Source: an uncultured Dehalococcoidia bacterium (GTDB lineage: Bacteria > Chloroflexota > Dehalococcoidia > Lucifugimonadales > Lucifugimonadaceae). Taken from it: a stretch of 64,000 nt of DNA. This document shows positions 1 through 8,725 of the stretch, piece by piece (position 1 is the first letter of the stretch; every line of letters begins with the position of its first letter). The position numbers and the translations under genes are program-made. The notes beneath the pieces are model-generated. The model made no database searches. It was not told the origin of the DNA and worked only from the letters and a program-made list of their open reading frames with translations. The stretch covers positions 1-64,000 of the forward strand of contig OY282385.1 in the NCBI GenBank assembly GCA_958295935.1. The letters are read 5' to 3'.

Positions 1-769
1 CTATTTCGCCTTGTTCCATCGCCCGTATGAGGGCCGCTTCGTCTACGACTCCGCCTCGGCAGCAGCTAACGAACATTGCGCTGGATTTCATTGCTGCGAA
101 CTCTGCATCGCCGATCATGTGTCGGGTCTGGGTATTCAGGGGGACTTGCAGCGATACGTAGTCTGAGATGGAGAGCATTTCGTGCAGGCTGTTGAATCGT
201 TCTACGGCGTACTCCCGGAAGGGCCAATCTTCCGCTATGGGGTCGTAGGCGACCACTCTGAGGCCGAAGGGCTGCAGGCGCTTTGCGAGGGAACGTCCTA
301 TTGCGCCGAGGCCGATGAGGCCGGCGACTTCGCCGTCTAATGGCCCGACGGGTCTGCCTGCTGGCCTGTCCCATACTCCGGAGCGCATAGCGCGATCGTA
401 CTGTACGAGGTTGCGGTTTAGGGCGAGTATCATGGCGGCGGCGTGGTTTGCGACTTCCCAGTTGCATATGTATGCGGCGTTTGTGACGATGATGCCGGAT
501 CGCGTGGCGGCGTCCACGTCCACCTTGTCGAAGCCGTGGCCGAAGATGCATACCCCTCTGGCCCGCTTCATGGCGCTGATCAGTTCGGCGTCCAGGCTGA
601 AACCGGTCATCACCACGTCAGCGTCCTGTACGGCCTCGATAGCCTCGCCCCGGCTATCTATTCTCACGTCGTCTATGTCGACGTCTATGCCCTCGAAGGC
701 TGAATGGTCGAGCCGGAAGGGAAAGATTTGGGATTTTTCCGAGAGCATTACCAGTCTTTGTCTGGTCAC
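1..769 (-). CDS. D-2-hydroxyacid dehydrogenase family protein (C-terminus beyond window)
   Basis: The reverse strand reads as the NAD-binding and part of the catalytic domain of the D-isomer-specific 2-hydroxyacid dehydrogenase family, which interconverts 2-oxoacids and D-2-hydroxyacids. A glycine-rich Rossmann motif GLIGLGAIGRS lies near residue 150, followed by the segment SCCRGGVVDEAAL that holds the conserved substrate-binding Arg. The start is a GTG at 769 preceded by AGGAG about eight bases upstream, and an in-frame TAG lies just before it, so no longer start is possible. The catalytic Glu/His region falls past base 1. The sequence resembles phosphoglycerate or glyoxylate/hydroxypyruvate reductases; the exact substrate cannot be told. 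Its neighbours are sugar-uptake and sugar-oxidation genes, which fits a hydroxyacid or glyoxylate step. Confidence 0.85.
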   Translation of the reverse strand, partial: MTRQRLVMLSEKSQIFPFRLDHSAFEGIDVDIDDVRIDSRGEAIEAVQDADVVMTGFSLDAELISAMKRARGVCIFGHGFDKVDVDAATRSGIIVTNAAYICNWEVANHAAAMILALNRNLVQYDRAMRSGVWDRPAGRPVGPLDGEVAGLIGLGAIGRSLAKRLQPFGLRVVAYDPIAEDWPFREYAVERFNSLHEMLSISDYVSLQVPLNTQTRHMIGDAEFAAMKSSAMFVSCCRGGVVDEAALIRAMEQGEI

Positions 770-891
770 TTCGAGCGTCTCCTATGGGTGTCGCGGTTCT
801 CCGTGAGGGGATGGTCATTCCGAGCGCACGTCGTCAAGCGAACATTGTACGCGCCTTCTTTTCCTGTAGCGGGGGCTGGGCTGCCGTTGGC

Positions 892-2286
892 TCATGCCTG
901 GCTGTGCCGCTTGATCACGTTCCAGATTTCCGGCGAGAGGCTGTTGTATACGAAGTAGCAGTATCGCGTCACGCCCTGGGTCCTCATTTCTGCAAGGAGG
1001 CGGTCGAGTTCGGACGGGGTGACCCAGTTCGATCCGAAGTGCTCGAGGCCGACCCATGGGACGAGTCGGTCGGCGGTTTCCGCGGCTGCCATCATCTTGC
1101 GGGTCTGGTCTCTGACGGAGGTTGTGAACCAGGCGTCGGTGGCTTCGGACTCGTAGGCGGATACCGGGTAGTCTTTGGGCATTGGGTAGTCGAAGGCTGC
1201 GCTGAACCACTTTTCTGCGAGGTCGCGGTCGAGGCCGGGGTTCCATTCGCACAGCGTTTTCAGCCAGTTCACGACCGTTCCCCTGAAGCCTGCGACGCCT
1301 CCCGACCACCAGTATTCCTTGGGCATCTGGAAGTCGGTATATGCCTGCTTGCGCGGGAGGTTGTGTCCGGTGATGGTGGCGACGAAGGGCAGTCGGGATG
1401 AGTTTCCCACCATCACGTTGGGCAGGTGGGTCTTTATGGCTCGGTAGGACTGGGAGACACTCCACTCTACGGCGTCCTGCTTGAAGCGGTACCAGTCTGC
1501 GAATTGCGGGCGCTCGGCCCACCATCGATGGTCTGCGAGCGCTCCCGGGGAGTGTTCGATGAATCGGCGGGCTGCGTCCGGGTGCAGCGATTGCAGGAAC
1601 TCTTTGAATCGCTCCCTGCCGTCCAGCACGCTCTGCATTTCGATGCCTCGCGCGGAAGCGAACTGACGGTTTGCCGGGGTGTCGATAGGCTCTACCCACA
1701 TGTCGTCCCTGTGACCGGGGGCTATTTCCCATTTGAAGTCCGGGCCATCCAGTAGGATTCCGTTGATTTCGGGGAAGTTGGCGATGGTGTCTCTCGCCCT
1801 TGCGGCAGTCATCGCGGGTCCGTCCGGGTCGGTCACGCTGGGTATGGGTCGGTTCGTGTTGAGTCGGCCGGTGCCGAAACTGCCTAGGAGAAAGTACGCC
1901 TTGTCGTCCATGGCGTAGATTTTGAAGCCCTTTTCTGCGCCGGTTCGGAGAGCGTCTCGCATTCTCTGCGACTCTCCGGCGAGGTGTGCCGGCATCTGGG
2001 GCGGTTGCCATTCCATGCCTTGGTACAGGTCGGGATCTGGCTGGAATGCGGCGACCGGGACGCGTTGGACAGGGGATCCTCCCACGGCGGCGAGTGCGCG
2101 CGGGTGGGTGTCCTCGACCTGCGGGTAGCGGTTTCCGAGGTTCTGTCTTTCGTCCAGCAGGCATAGCCACTGGAGGGCGACCTCATAGATGCCTGCGTCG
2201 GCGAGTTCGTCCCAGAATGACTCGTCGTACAGGATCGAGTTTGGGGGCCTCACGAGCATCATCGGTTTTAAGGGGGCGTTTGGCAC
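892..2286 (-). CDS. Conserved protein of unknown function, possibly TIM-barrel glycosidase-like
   Basis: A 464-residue soluble protein with no signal peptide or membrane segment. It is rich in Trp and aromatic residues (for example EYWWSGG, ILLDGPDFKWE and a C-terminal YCYFVYNSLSPEIWNVI), a composition and motif spacing reminiscent of (beta/alpha)8 glycoside-hydrolase-like proteins, but I recognise no diagnostic catalytic pair. The real frame is chosen over overlapping long ORFs because it encodes globular protein, while the others are Arg/Pro-rich. It is divergent from the downstream importer and follows the hydroxyacid dehydrogenase direction, so a role in sugar or glycoside processing is plausible but is inference only. 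Confidence 0.6.
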   Translation of the reverse strand: MPNAPLKPMMLVRPPNSILYDESFWDELADAGIYEVALQWLCLLDERQNLGNRYPQVEDTHPRALAAVGGSPVQRVPVAAFQPDPDLYQGMEWQPPQMPAHLAGESQRMRDALRTGAEKGFKIYAMDDKAYFLLGSFGTGRLNTNRPIPSVTDPDGPAMTAARARDTIANFPEINGILLDGPDFKWEIAPGHRDDMWVEPIDTPANRQFASARGIEMQSVLDGRERFKEFLQSLHPDAARRFIEHSPGALADHRWWAERPQFADWYRFKQDAVEWSVSQSYRAIKTHLPNVMVGNSSRLPFVATITGHNLPRKQAYTDFQMPKEYWWSGGVAGFRGTVVNWLKTLCEWNPGLDRDLAEKWFSAAFDYPMPKDYPVSAYESEATDAWFTTSVRDQTRKMMAAAETADRLVPWVGLEHFGSNWVTPSELDRLLAEMRTQGVTRYCYFVYNSLSPEIWNVIKRHSQA

Positions 2287-2622
2287 TTTGCGATTCCTTG
2301 CTGCGCGCGGGAGTCTGTTGGGCTGGAACGTTACGCCCGCGGGCGCGTCTCCGGCAAGGGCTCGGTGGGGCGGCGAGTGTTTGCCGGCGTCCTCGTGAAG
2401 CCGGGCTTTGCATTCCGAATTCTTGCTGGAAGGGCGGCGAAAGATCGTTTGCGGTACGCGGTACGTTGATCGAGTACATTCTGCGGCCGTTGTTGCGCGT
2501 AAGCCGATTAAGTACTAATATCTTTGCCGTCAACGCGTGTGGACAGGGTATCCACTTGCGTCATATTGCGTGTAAACGCGACAGAGAGCCTGAATTTTCC
2601 AATTCACTTCAAGGAGGAGATG
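2287..2622. other. Divergent intergenic region
   Basis: About 336 bases between the start of the minus-strand unknown gene and the binding-protein start. It holds a candidate sigma-70-type promoter and a strong Shine-Dalgarno (AAGGAGG at 2611-2617) for the plus-strand operon. I see no additional gene; the ORFs that run through it lack a ribosome site and codon bias. Confidence 0.6.
2493..2521 (+). promoter_or_regulatory. Candidate promoter of the first ABC importer operon
   Basis: TTGCGC at 2493-2498 and TAATAT at 2516-2521 are separated by exactly 17 bases, about 100 bases upstream of the substrate-binding protein start. The -10 matches consensus at four of six positions and the -35 at three. 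This is a motif match only. Confidence 0.35.
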
Positions 2623-4620
2623 ATGGGATCAGTCTGGAAGAGGGGCAGGCGAACGCGCCTGTTCACGCTTGGGCTGCTTGCCGTCGGCAGTATGTTGGCT
2701 GCTTTGGCGGCTGCTTGCGGCGGTACGGAGACGGTGGTCGAGACTGTAATAGTCGAGAGGACAGTCCCTGAGAGAGTCGTTGAGACGGTTGTGGTCGAAA
2801 AGGAGGTCACCCGTACTGAGAGGGTGGTCGAGACGGTTGTGGTCGAGAGACAGGTCCAGGGCGAGACTGTCAGGGTCGTAGAGACCGTGGTGGTGGAGCG
2901 GCCTGTGACGGTTGTCGAGACTGTTGTTGTTGAGCGGCCCGTGGTGGTGGTGGCGACTCCGGTTGCTCCGCCGACGCCTGCTCCTACGCCTGCGGGCGGT
3001 CCTTCCGGGACTTTCCGTCTTGCTATTCGGAACATCATTCCTCCGTTGTTCGTCCCGGCGCTTGGCGGCGTTGGCCACGAGCAGGACTACGCATCCTGGG
3101 GGATGGTGGAGTTCCTTCTCTATGCGGACTACGACGAGAACATCGACCCTGACATCAGCATGGCGACGTCGTGGGAGGTAGCGCCGGACCAGAGCAAGGT
3201 TCGGTTCACGCTTCGCGACGGGATCATGTTCCACAAGGGTTACGGCGAGATGACCGCGGATGACGTGGTCTGGAGCATGAACAACGCGATCCGCGAGGGT
3301 TCCACGTTCTGGGGCGTTGGCGGCCTGCAATCCTGGATGGACCGCTGGGAGAAGGTTGACGACAACACAGTCGATCTTTTCTTCCGGACCTACCGGGCGA
3401 CGTGGGACGTTACCTTGTCGAACCTTTCGACGCACCAGCCTTGGATCTACCCCAAGAAGGCTGTTGATGAGTTGGGCGAGTCGGTTGCGAACGTAACTCC
3501 GCTGGGTACGGGTCCGTTCGAGAACGTTCTGTACCGGACGGACGACATCGTCATCGTGGAGGCGTTCAACGAGGGCAACCACTGGCGTGCGGATCCTGCT
3601 GCGCAGCGCATGGAAGTGGTGGAGATCGAAGAGCCTCTGGTGAGGAACGCTGCTTTCACGACTCGTGAAATGGACATAATCGAGGTTGCCAACAAGGACA
3701 TCCCGCAGTTGAAGCGGGCAGTGACCGGCGCTTACGAGCAGATCGCTCGCGGCACGACCTGGCCGCACGTGGTCTACTACACGGGCAACTACTGGCGGGG
3801 CGAAGAGGCTTGCGAGTCCACTTTGACCACCACCTGGACGGCGGACGCTGAGTGGCCTCGGCCCGGGTTCAAGCCGGATGCGGAGCACCCCTGGATAGGC
3901 GACCCCTGGGGCAACGGGAACAGCATGGAAAGCGCTCTGAAGGTTCGGCAGGCCATGTCGATGGCCATAGACCGCCAGACGCTGCTGAACACGGTATTCG
4001 GCGGACTTGGCCTTCCGACGGCCACGTACACCGGTTTCATACCTTCCGATCCAGGTTGGAAGGATGAGTGGGACGTATCGTACGATCTGGATGCTGCCAA
4101 GGCTCTGCTTGCGGAGGCTGGTTACCCGGATGGTTTCGAGTTCACGTTCTACGTACCGCCGGACCACATCGTGGTGAACCCGGAGGCTGGTCAGGCAGTG
4201 GCGCAGATGTGGCGTCAGCTTGGTTTGCAGGTGAACATCGAGCAGAGCGCCTACGCAACTGCGCGTCCTCGCCACTTCAAGGGTGTGGACGACATAATCT
4301 GGTACCACCACTCGGGCGGCGGTAACCTTGATCGGGAGAAGATCGGGGCGTACGGTCGCTACAACACCTTCCACGGCGCTGAGGTTCCCTGTGACATACA
4401 GGACCTGGCTGCGTCGGTGTTGGAAGAGGACGACGAGCAGACGAGGATCGAGAGCAACCGCAAGGTTCAGGACTACGTGAGCGAGTGGCGTTTGAACATT
4501 CCTCTGGGCACGATCAGCGACTACTTCATGGTCGGGCCGAGGATCGAGGCGTGGACGCCGCACCGGATAGCCGGGCGTTACTTCACCAACCCTGAGACGG
4601 TGCAGGTGCGAGCCGAGTAA
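2623..4620 (+). CDS. ABC transporter substrate-binding lipoprotein, family 5 (peptide/sugar type)
   Basis: A 665-residue extracytoplasmic solute-binding protein of the SBP_bac_5 (DppA/OppA-like) family. It has a basic N-terminus, a hydrophobic stretch and a lipobox-like LAAAC with Cys32, so it is probably membrane-anchored. Residues 38-110 are a low-complexity linker with five repeats of VVETVVVE, then a Pro/Thr-rich stretch, then the binding domain. The start at 2623 is favoured over 2620 because it sits five bases after AAGGAGG. Two permease genes follow in the same direction after a hairpin. No ATPase gene is nearby. The substrate is not predictable; surrounding sugar isomerase and Gfo/Idh genes suggest an oligosaccharide or modified sugar as readily as a peptide. 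Confidence 0.9.
   Translation: MGSVWKRGRRTRLFTLGLLAVGSMLAALAAACGGTETVVETVIVERTVPERVVETVVVEKEVTRTERVVETVVVERQVQGETVRVVETVVVERPVTVVETVVVERPVVVVATPVAPPTPAPTPAGGPSGTFRLAIRNIIPPLFVPALGGVGHEQDYASWGMVEFLLYADYDENIDPDISMATSWEVAPDQSKVRFTLRDGIMFHKGYGEMTADDVVWSMNNAIREGSTFWGVGGLQSWMDRWEKVDDNTVDLFFRTYRATWDVTLSNLSTHQPWIYPKKAVDELGESVANVTPLGTGPFENVLYRTDDIVIVEAFNEGNHWRADPAAQRMEVVEIEEPLVRNAAFTTREMDIIEVANKDIPQLKRAVTGAYEQIARGTTWPHVVYYTGNYWRGEEACESTLTTTWTADAEWPRPGFKPDAEHPWIGDPWGNGNSMESALKVRQAMSMAIDRQTLLNTVFGGLGLPTATYTGFIPSDPGWKDEWDVSYDLDAAKALLAEAGYPDGFEFTFYVPPDHIVVNPEAGQAVAQMWRQLGLQVNIEQSAYATARPRHFKGVDDIIWYHHSGGGNLDREKIGAYGRYNTFHGAEVPCDIQDLAASVLEEDDEQTRIESNRKVQDYVSEWRLNIPLGTISDYFMVGPRIEAWTPHRIAGRYFTNPETVQVRAE
2734..2952 (+). 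repeat. VVETVVVE-type coding repeat in the lipoprotein linker
   Basis: Five in-frame copies of VVET(V/I)(V/I)VE(R/K), at residues 38, 52, 68, 85 and 97 of the binding protein, spaced 12 to 17 residues apart. They sit between the lipidated Cys and the folded domain and alternate hydrophobic valines with acidic and basic residues. Such stalks are seen in Chloroflexota binding proteins; the repeat probably forms an extended or beta-rich spacer. Confidence 0.8.
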
Positions 4621-4648
4621 CGGACACACCAGCGTACGCGTTCATAGT

Positions 4649-4722
4649 AAAGCCGCCATGCAGGTGCACAGGCTTCGTCGCTGATCATTCAGCGGCGGGG
4701 CCTGTGCACCCCGGCGGCTTTG
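4649..4722 (+). terminator. Long hairpin between binding protein and permease (attenuator-like)
   Basis: Nested inverted repeats: AGCCGCC (4651-4657) pairs with GGCGGCT (4713-4719), GGTGCACAGGC (4663-4673) with GCCTGTGCACC (4700-4710), and CGCTGA (4679-4684) with TCAGCG (4689-4694) around the loop TCAT. A short TTTGCTTT run follows. It lies 30 bases after the binding-protein stop and about 55 before the permease start. This is the usual place for a partial terminator or mRNA-stabilising structure that gives excess binding protein. Confidence 0.75.
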
Positions 4723-4775
4723 CTTTAGCAACGGGGTACAGGCTTCCAGCGCATGTCAGACGCCGGTAAGACAAA

Positions 4776-5696
4776 TTGAGGCGGTTCTTTCTGCGGCGGG
4801 TCATCACCTCGCTGCTGATGGTCCTGCTCACCACGGTCTTCGTATTCGCGCTCTCGCGTGCGGCAGGGGATCCGCGGTACCTATACCTGAACGAGTACAC
4901 TACGACAGAGGTGTGGGAGCAGTGGGGCGAGGCGATGGGTTTGAACAGGCCGTACTATATTCAGTACCTGAGTTGGCTGGGTGACGCGCTGCGGTTTGAC
5001 TTTGGAGACTCCCAAGCGCAGAAGCGCCCTGCGCTGGAGCTGATCTTGAACCGGGCGCCGGCAACAATCAGGCTCTCTGCCGCGGCTTTCGTCTTCGCTC
5101 TCCTGGTAGGCGTTCCGCTTGGCGTGCTGTCTGCGGTCAAGCGCAGTTCTATGGGTGACTATCTAGGCCGAGGCTTTGCTCTGTTGGGGCAGTCTGCACC
5201 GCCGTTTGCTCTAGGCATAGCACTCATCTATATATTCGCGGTGGGACTGGGTTGGCTGCCGACCGGCAGGCAGGACCATGGGATCCGGAGCTACATACTG
5301 CCGGCTGTAACCTTGGGCTGGTATCCGGCGGCAGGTCTTTTGCGTCTGATCCGTTCTTCACTGCTCGAGGTGCTGGACTCGGAGTACGTAAAGATGGCAC
5401 GCGCCAAGGGTGTGCGTAACTTCGCTATCGTATGGAAACACGCCTTGCGGAATGCCCTGATCGCGCCATTGACCTACTCCAGTCTGCTGCTGGCCGGCTT
5501 CGTTACCGGCGCGCTTCTGGTGGAAACCGTATTTTCGTGGCCGGGCCTGGGACAGCTTGGGTTTCAGGCGGTAGGGCACAACGATTTTGCGTTGATGGTA
5601 GCGGTGGTAGTACTGACGGGGGCTATCTTCATAACGGCGAATCTGGTGGCGGACCTGCTCTACGCGTACCTCGATCCGAGGATCAGGTTGAGTTGA
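4776..5696 (+). CDS. ABC transporter permease, DppB type
   Basis: A 306-residue integral membrane protein with about six hydrophobic segments and the binding-protein-dependent transport signature near the C-terminus (MARAKGV, then HALRNALIAPLT), which contacts the ATPase. The N-terminus RRFFLRRVITSLL is typical of DppB/OppB permeases. The start is a TTG at 4776, giving the expected short cytoplasmic N-terminus; the ribosome site is weak. It forms the inner-membrane channel with the next gene, 13 bases downstream. Confidence 0.88.
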   Translation: MRRFFLRRVITSLLMVLLTTVFVFALSRAAGDPRYLYLNEYTTTEVWEQWGEAMGLNRPYYIQYLSWLGDALRFDFGDSQAQKRPALELILNRAPATIRLSAAAFVFALLVGVPLGVLSAVKRSSMGDYLGRGFALLGQSAPPFALGIALIYIFAVGLGWLPTGRQDHGIRSYILPAVTLGWYPAAGLLRLIRSSLLEVLDSEYVKMARAKGVRNFAIVWKHALRNALIAPLTYSSLLLAGFVTGALLVETVFSWPGLGQLGFQAVGHNDFALMVAVVVLTGAIFITANLVADLLYAYLDPRIRLS

Positions 5697-5709
5697 AGGC
5701 GGGTACGAC

Positions 5710-6651
5710 TTGACGACCAGAGTTACGACCGACCAGGGGGTCAGATTCCGCAATCTGGAGTCCAGGCGGGGCTTGGGTTGGGCCGTTTACCGTTTCATTC
5801 GGGAGTGGCCGTTGATTCCGCTGGCGATACTGGTTCTCTTCCTGGTGTTTGCCATCTTTGCGGACGTCATATCGGGTTACGACTCCACCGGTAATGACCC
5901 CGACCCCGACCGCACCGCTAGCCAGCTTCATGACCGACTCGCTCCTCCGATGTGGTATCCGGAGGGTTCGTCGGCCCACCTACTGGGTGCGGATGCTCTG
6001 GGCCGGGACATCATGACTCGGATCATGCACGGCACCCGTATTTCCCTTATGTTCGTTGGTATCGTGCTTTCGGCGGGCGCGGTTGCGGGGACGTCGCTGG
6101 GTCTGATATCGGGCTGGTACGGCGGCGTGGTGGACGAGGTCATTCAGCGCGCAATAGAGCTATTGATCGCGCTTCCATTCATACTTGTGGCGTTGGTAGT
6201 GGTGATCGTGTGGAGCCAAAGCCTCCAACTAATCATAATTCTTCTGGTCATCTTCAGTTGGGGCGGTTTTGCCCGGCAGGTGCGCGCGGAAACTCTGCAA
6301 CTGAGGAACATGGACTACGTTTCGCTTGCCAGGGTGGCGGGGGCTTCGACTCCTCGGTTACTCTCGCGCCACGTCTTTCCAGGTGTGATCAATACCGTGA
6401 TGGTGCTGATCAGCCTCAACGTGGGCGGGCTGATCATTACGGAATCGATACTGAGCTACCTCGGTGTAGGCATTCCGCCGCCCACTCCGGCGTGGGGAGT
6501 GATGGTGAACGACGGAAAGAATTACCTTACGGATGCCCCGTGGATCTCGCTGTTTCCGGCTCTCGCCATCACCCTGACGGTTATGGCGTTCAACTTCCTT
6601 GGTGACTGGTTGCGGGACCGCTTCGATCCAAGGCTGCGGCAACTGATCTAA
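5710..6651 (+). CDS. ABC transporter permease, DppC type
   Basis: A 313-residue membrane protein of the DppC/OppC group. A cytoplasmic N-terminal segment precedes the first membrane helix at about residue 36. A periplasmic loop follows, containing HLLGADALGRDIMTRI, a hallmark of this subfamily, and the transport signature is near SLARVAGASTPRLL. The start is TTG at 5710 with GAAGG about ten bases upstream. It pairs with the DppB-type permease; an ATPase must be supplied from elsewhere. Confidence 0.88.
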   Translation: MTTRVTTDQGVRFRNLESRRGLGWAVYRFIREWPLIPLAILVLFLVFAIFADVISGYDSTGNDPDPDRTASQLHDRLAPPMWYPEGSSAHLLGADALGRDIMTRIMHGTRISLMFVGIVLSAGAVAGTSLGLISGWYGGVVDEVIQRAIELLIALPFILVALVVVIVWSQSLQLIIILLVIFSWGGFARQVRAETLQLRNMDYVSLARVAGASTPRLLSRHVFPGVINTVMVLISLNVGGLIITESILSYLGVGIPPPTPAWGVMVNDGKNYLTDAPWISLFPALAITLTVMAFNFLGDWLRDRFDPRLRQLI

Positions 6652-6753
6652 GGACTTACTGCTGAATGCGGAATAATCGTCCGGTCGTGAAGTGGCATGA
6701 GCCAAGCGTCGGGCGAAGGAGCGCGAGCGCTCCAAAGAGGTGACCTGATACCG

Positions 6754-7797
6754 ATGCTCGCTGACTTCGATCTTCCGCTTCTTCCGACCTCTGTGGTTGG
6801 GAGCCATGCCAAGCCGAGCTGGTTGTGGACGGCGCTGGCTGCGGCTCGCGCGGGGGAGTATGGCGCGGCTGACCTTGAGGAGACTCTGGAGGATGCGACG
6901 GCTATCGCTATCCGGGATCAGACGGATGCGGGTGTTGACGTTATCAGCAGCGGGGAGATGCGCCGCGAGGACTTCATCATGGGGTTCTACGAGCGCATAG
7001 AGGGATTGCGGCCGGTGCCGGCGAGGCGCGCGGTGGGTTCCGCGGGTTATGACCAGATAGGCACTTTCAGGGCTGTGGACAGGCTTTCTGCGCCGGGCGG
7101 TCTGGGTATCGTGGAGGAGCTCCGCCAGACTTTCGCACTGACTGACAGGCCGCTCAAGGCGACGTGTCCGGGGCCGCTCACCCTGGGTTTCCGCATAGAT
7201 CCCGGCGAGGCGTACCGGAGCTCGGAGGATGTTGCTGCGGACGTTTCGCGGATCGTGAATGCGGAGTTGAAGTCGATGGTTGCAGCGGGTGCGAGGTTCA
7301 TTCAGATAGACGAGCCTCGTTATGCGAATTTTCCGGGCGGCGGGCGTCAGTGGGCGGAGTTGTTCAACGAGACGACGGCGGGGGTGGATGCGGAGCTTGC
7401 GCTGCACATTTGCTTTGGGAATTACCAGAATCGTTCGGCGAGCCGCCGAGTCTACGCCTCGATGTTTCCTGAGATACTGGACGTTAGGGCAGGGCAGTTG
7501 GTGCTGGAGTTCGGGAACCGCGAGATGAGCGAGGTTGATCTATGGCAGAGGTTTCCGAATGACAAGACGTTGGGGCTTGGCGTGATAGACATCAAGTCTT
7601 ACTACGTCGAGACGCCGGAGGACGTTGCGGGTCGAATTCGGCAGGCATTGCGGTTCGTGCGGGCTGAGCAGTTGTGGATCAACCCGGACTGCGGTTTCAA
7701 TCACACGCCTCGGCACGCGGCGCGGGCCAAGTTGAGGGCGATGGTCGAGGGGGTGAGGATCGTCCGGCGGGAGTTGGCTGGGGGTCAAGTGGACTGA
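6754..7797 (+). CDS. MetE C-terminal-like (cobalamin-independent methionine synthase family) methyltransferase
   Basis: About 347 residues matching the UROD/MetE barrel of cobalamin-independent methionine synthase without the N-terminal MetE half. Putative zinc ligands are visible as HIC (two residues apart), the Glu in LVLEFGNRE, and Cys in NPDCGF. Proteins of this stand-alone type act on thiols, as core MetE, epoxyalkane:coenzyme-M transferase-like enzymes or other alkyl transferases. The start at 6754 is preferred because AGAGGTGA lies ten bases upstream; an ATG at 6697 would add 19 residues. It stands between the importer and sugar-enzyme genes on the same strand, so a catabolic thiol or methyl transfer is as likely as methionine synthesis. 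Confidence 0.8.
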   Translation: MLADFDLPLLPTSVVGSHAKPSWLWTALAAARAGEYGAADLEETLEDATAIAIRDQTDAGVDVISSGEMRREDFIMGFYERIEGLRPVPARRAVGSAGYDQIGTFRAVDRLSAPGGLGIVEELRQTFALTDRPLKATCPGPLTLGFRIDPGEAYRSSEDVAADVSRIVNAELKSMVAAGARFIQIDEPRYANFPGGGRQWAELFNETTAGVDAELALHICFGNYQNRSASRRVYASMFPEILDVRAGQLVLEFGNREMSEVDLWQRFPNDKTLGLGVIDIKSYYVETPEDVAGRIRQALRFVRAEQLWINPDCGFNHTPRHAARAKLRAMVEGVRIVRRELAGGQVD

Positions 7798-7882
7798 TAG
7801 TAGCGAGTTTTTCGCGGGCGTGCGGCGTTCCGCGGTTGTGGGTTCCGAGTTTGCCGGCAGGGATGCCGAATGGAGAATGCGA

Positions 7883-8665
7883 ATGACGACGGGCAGAACT
7901 TTCCGCCTGGGCTATAACACTCTGACCTGGGGCGCGACTCCTGACATGGAGGAGATGCTGGGGGCCATATCGGGCGCGGGATGGGAGGGAGTGGAGTTCA
8001 TATCGTCGTCTCTTGACTGGCTGGGCACACCGTCTCGGCTGCGCGGTCTGGTCGACCGGTACGGTCTTGAGCCGGTCAGCGTGTTCGGGAACGTGAGCGT
8101 GGACTCGGACGCGGAGGAGGTGATGGAGCGTCAGCGCCGACGCATGGAGTTTGCGGCGGAGTTGGGGGCTACGGTCTACCCCTTCCTGGGCGGCAAGCGG
8201 GCGGCGCAGCGCTATCCGAGCGACGAGGACTTCAAGCGGCTGGCGGAGCAGTGCAACATATTGATGGAGTATGCCGGTGGGTTGGGTCTTACGGTGGCTT
8301 ACCATGCTCACCCGCTCTGCACCGTGGAGACGGAGGAGGAACAGGATCGTCTGCTGGAGTTCGCGCCGGATCTTCCGCTGTGCCTCGACGTTTCGGTGTC
8401 GGCCCGCATGGGTGAGGATCCTGTTCCTCAGATCGTGAAGTACCGGGATCGGTTGGCGTATCTTCACATGAAGGACGACGGCGTGGGCAAGTTTTGCGTG
8501 ATGGGTCAGGGTGTTGCGGGTCTGGACTTCGGCAAGATCCGTGAGACTCTGAACAGCATCGGCTACTCAGGATGGGTCATGGGCGAGCTTTCAAACTACG
8601 CCGATACTCCGGCCGTGGAGTCTTGCTATGCGAACATGGATCATCTGAAGTCGGTGGGTTACTGA
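7883..8665 (+). CDS. Sugar phosphate isomerase/epimerase family (xylose isomerase-like TIM barrel)
   Basis: A 260-residue AP-endonuclease-2/IolE-like barrel protein. Characteristic features are the start LGYNTLTWG, WEGVEFISSS, the metal-site His/Asp segments YHAHPLC and LCLDVS, and the YLHMKDD motif near the end, with Glu in MGELSNY. Members isomerise or epimerise keto sugars or dehydrate inososes. The ATG at 7883 is chosen because GGAG lies seven bases upstream; longer starts lack a site. It is followed 60 bases later by a Gfo/Idh dehydrogenase, a classic pairing in inositol and sugar oxidation. Confidence 0.82.
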   Translation: MTTGRTFRLGYNTLTWGATPDMEEMLGAISGAGWEGVEFISSSLDWLGTPSRLRGLVDRYGLEPVSVFGNVSVDSDAEEVMERQRRRMEFAAELGATVYPFLGGKRAAQRYPSDEDFKRLAEQCNILMEYAGGLGLTVAYHAHPLCTVETEEEQDRLLEFAPDLPLCLDVSVSARMGEDPVPQIVKYRDRLAYLHMKDDGVGKFCVMGQGVAGLDFGKIRETLNSIGYSGWVMGELSNYADTPAVESCYANMDHLKSVGY

Positions 8666-8725
8666 TCGGGGCTGACTGTTCGGCGCGATATTGGTCGTGC
8701 CGCAATTCGACGAAGGAGCGCTCTC

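Noticed and set aside
815-2170. 451-residue minus-strand ORF overlapping the 892-2286 gene
   Set aside because: Arg/Pro-rich, low-complexity product in an alternate frame of a better gene; a high-GC shadow.
2629-4629. 666-residue antisense ORF across the substrate-binding protein
   Set aside because: Opposes a clear family protein and has shadow composition (many Arg, Val, His), with no ribosome site.
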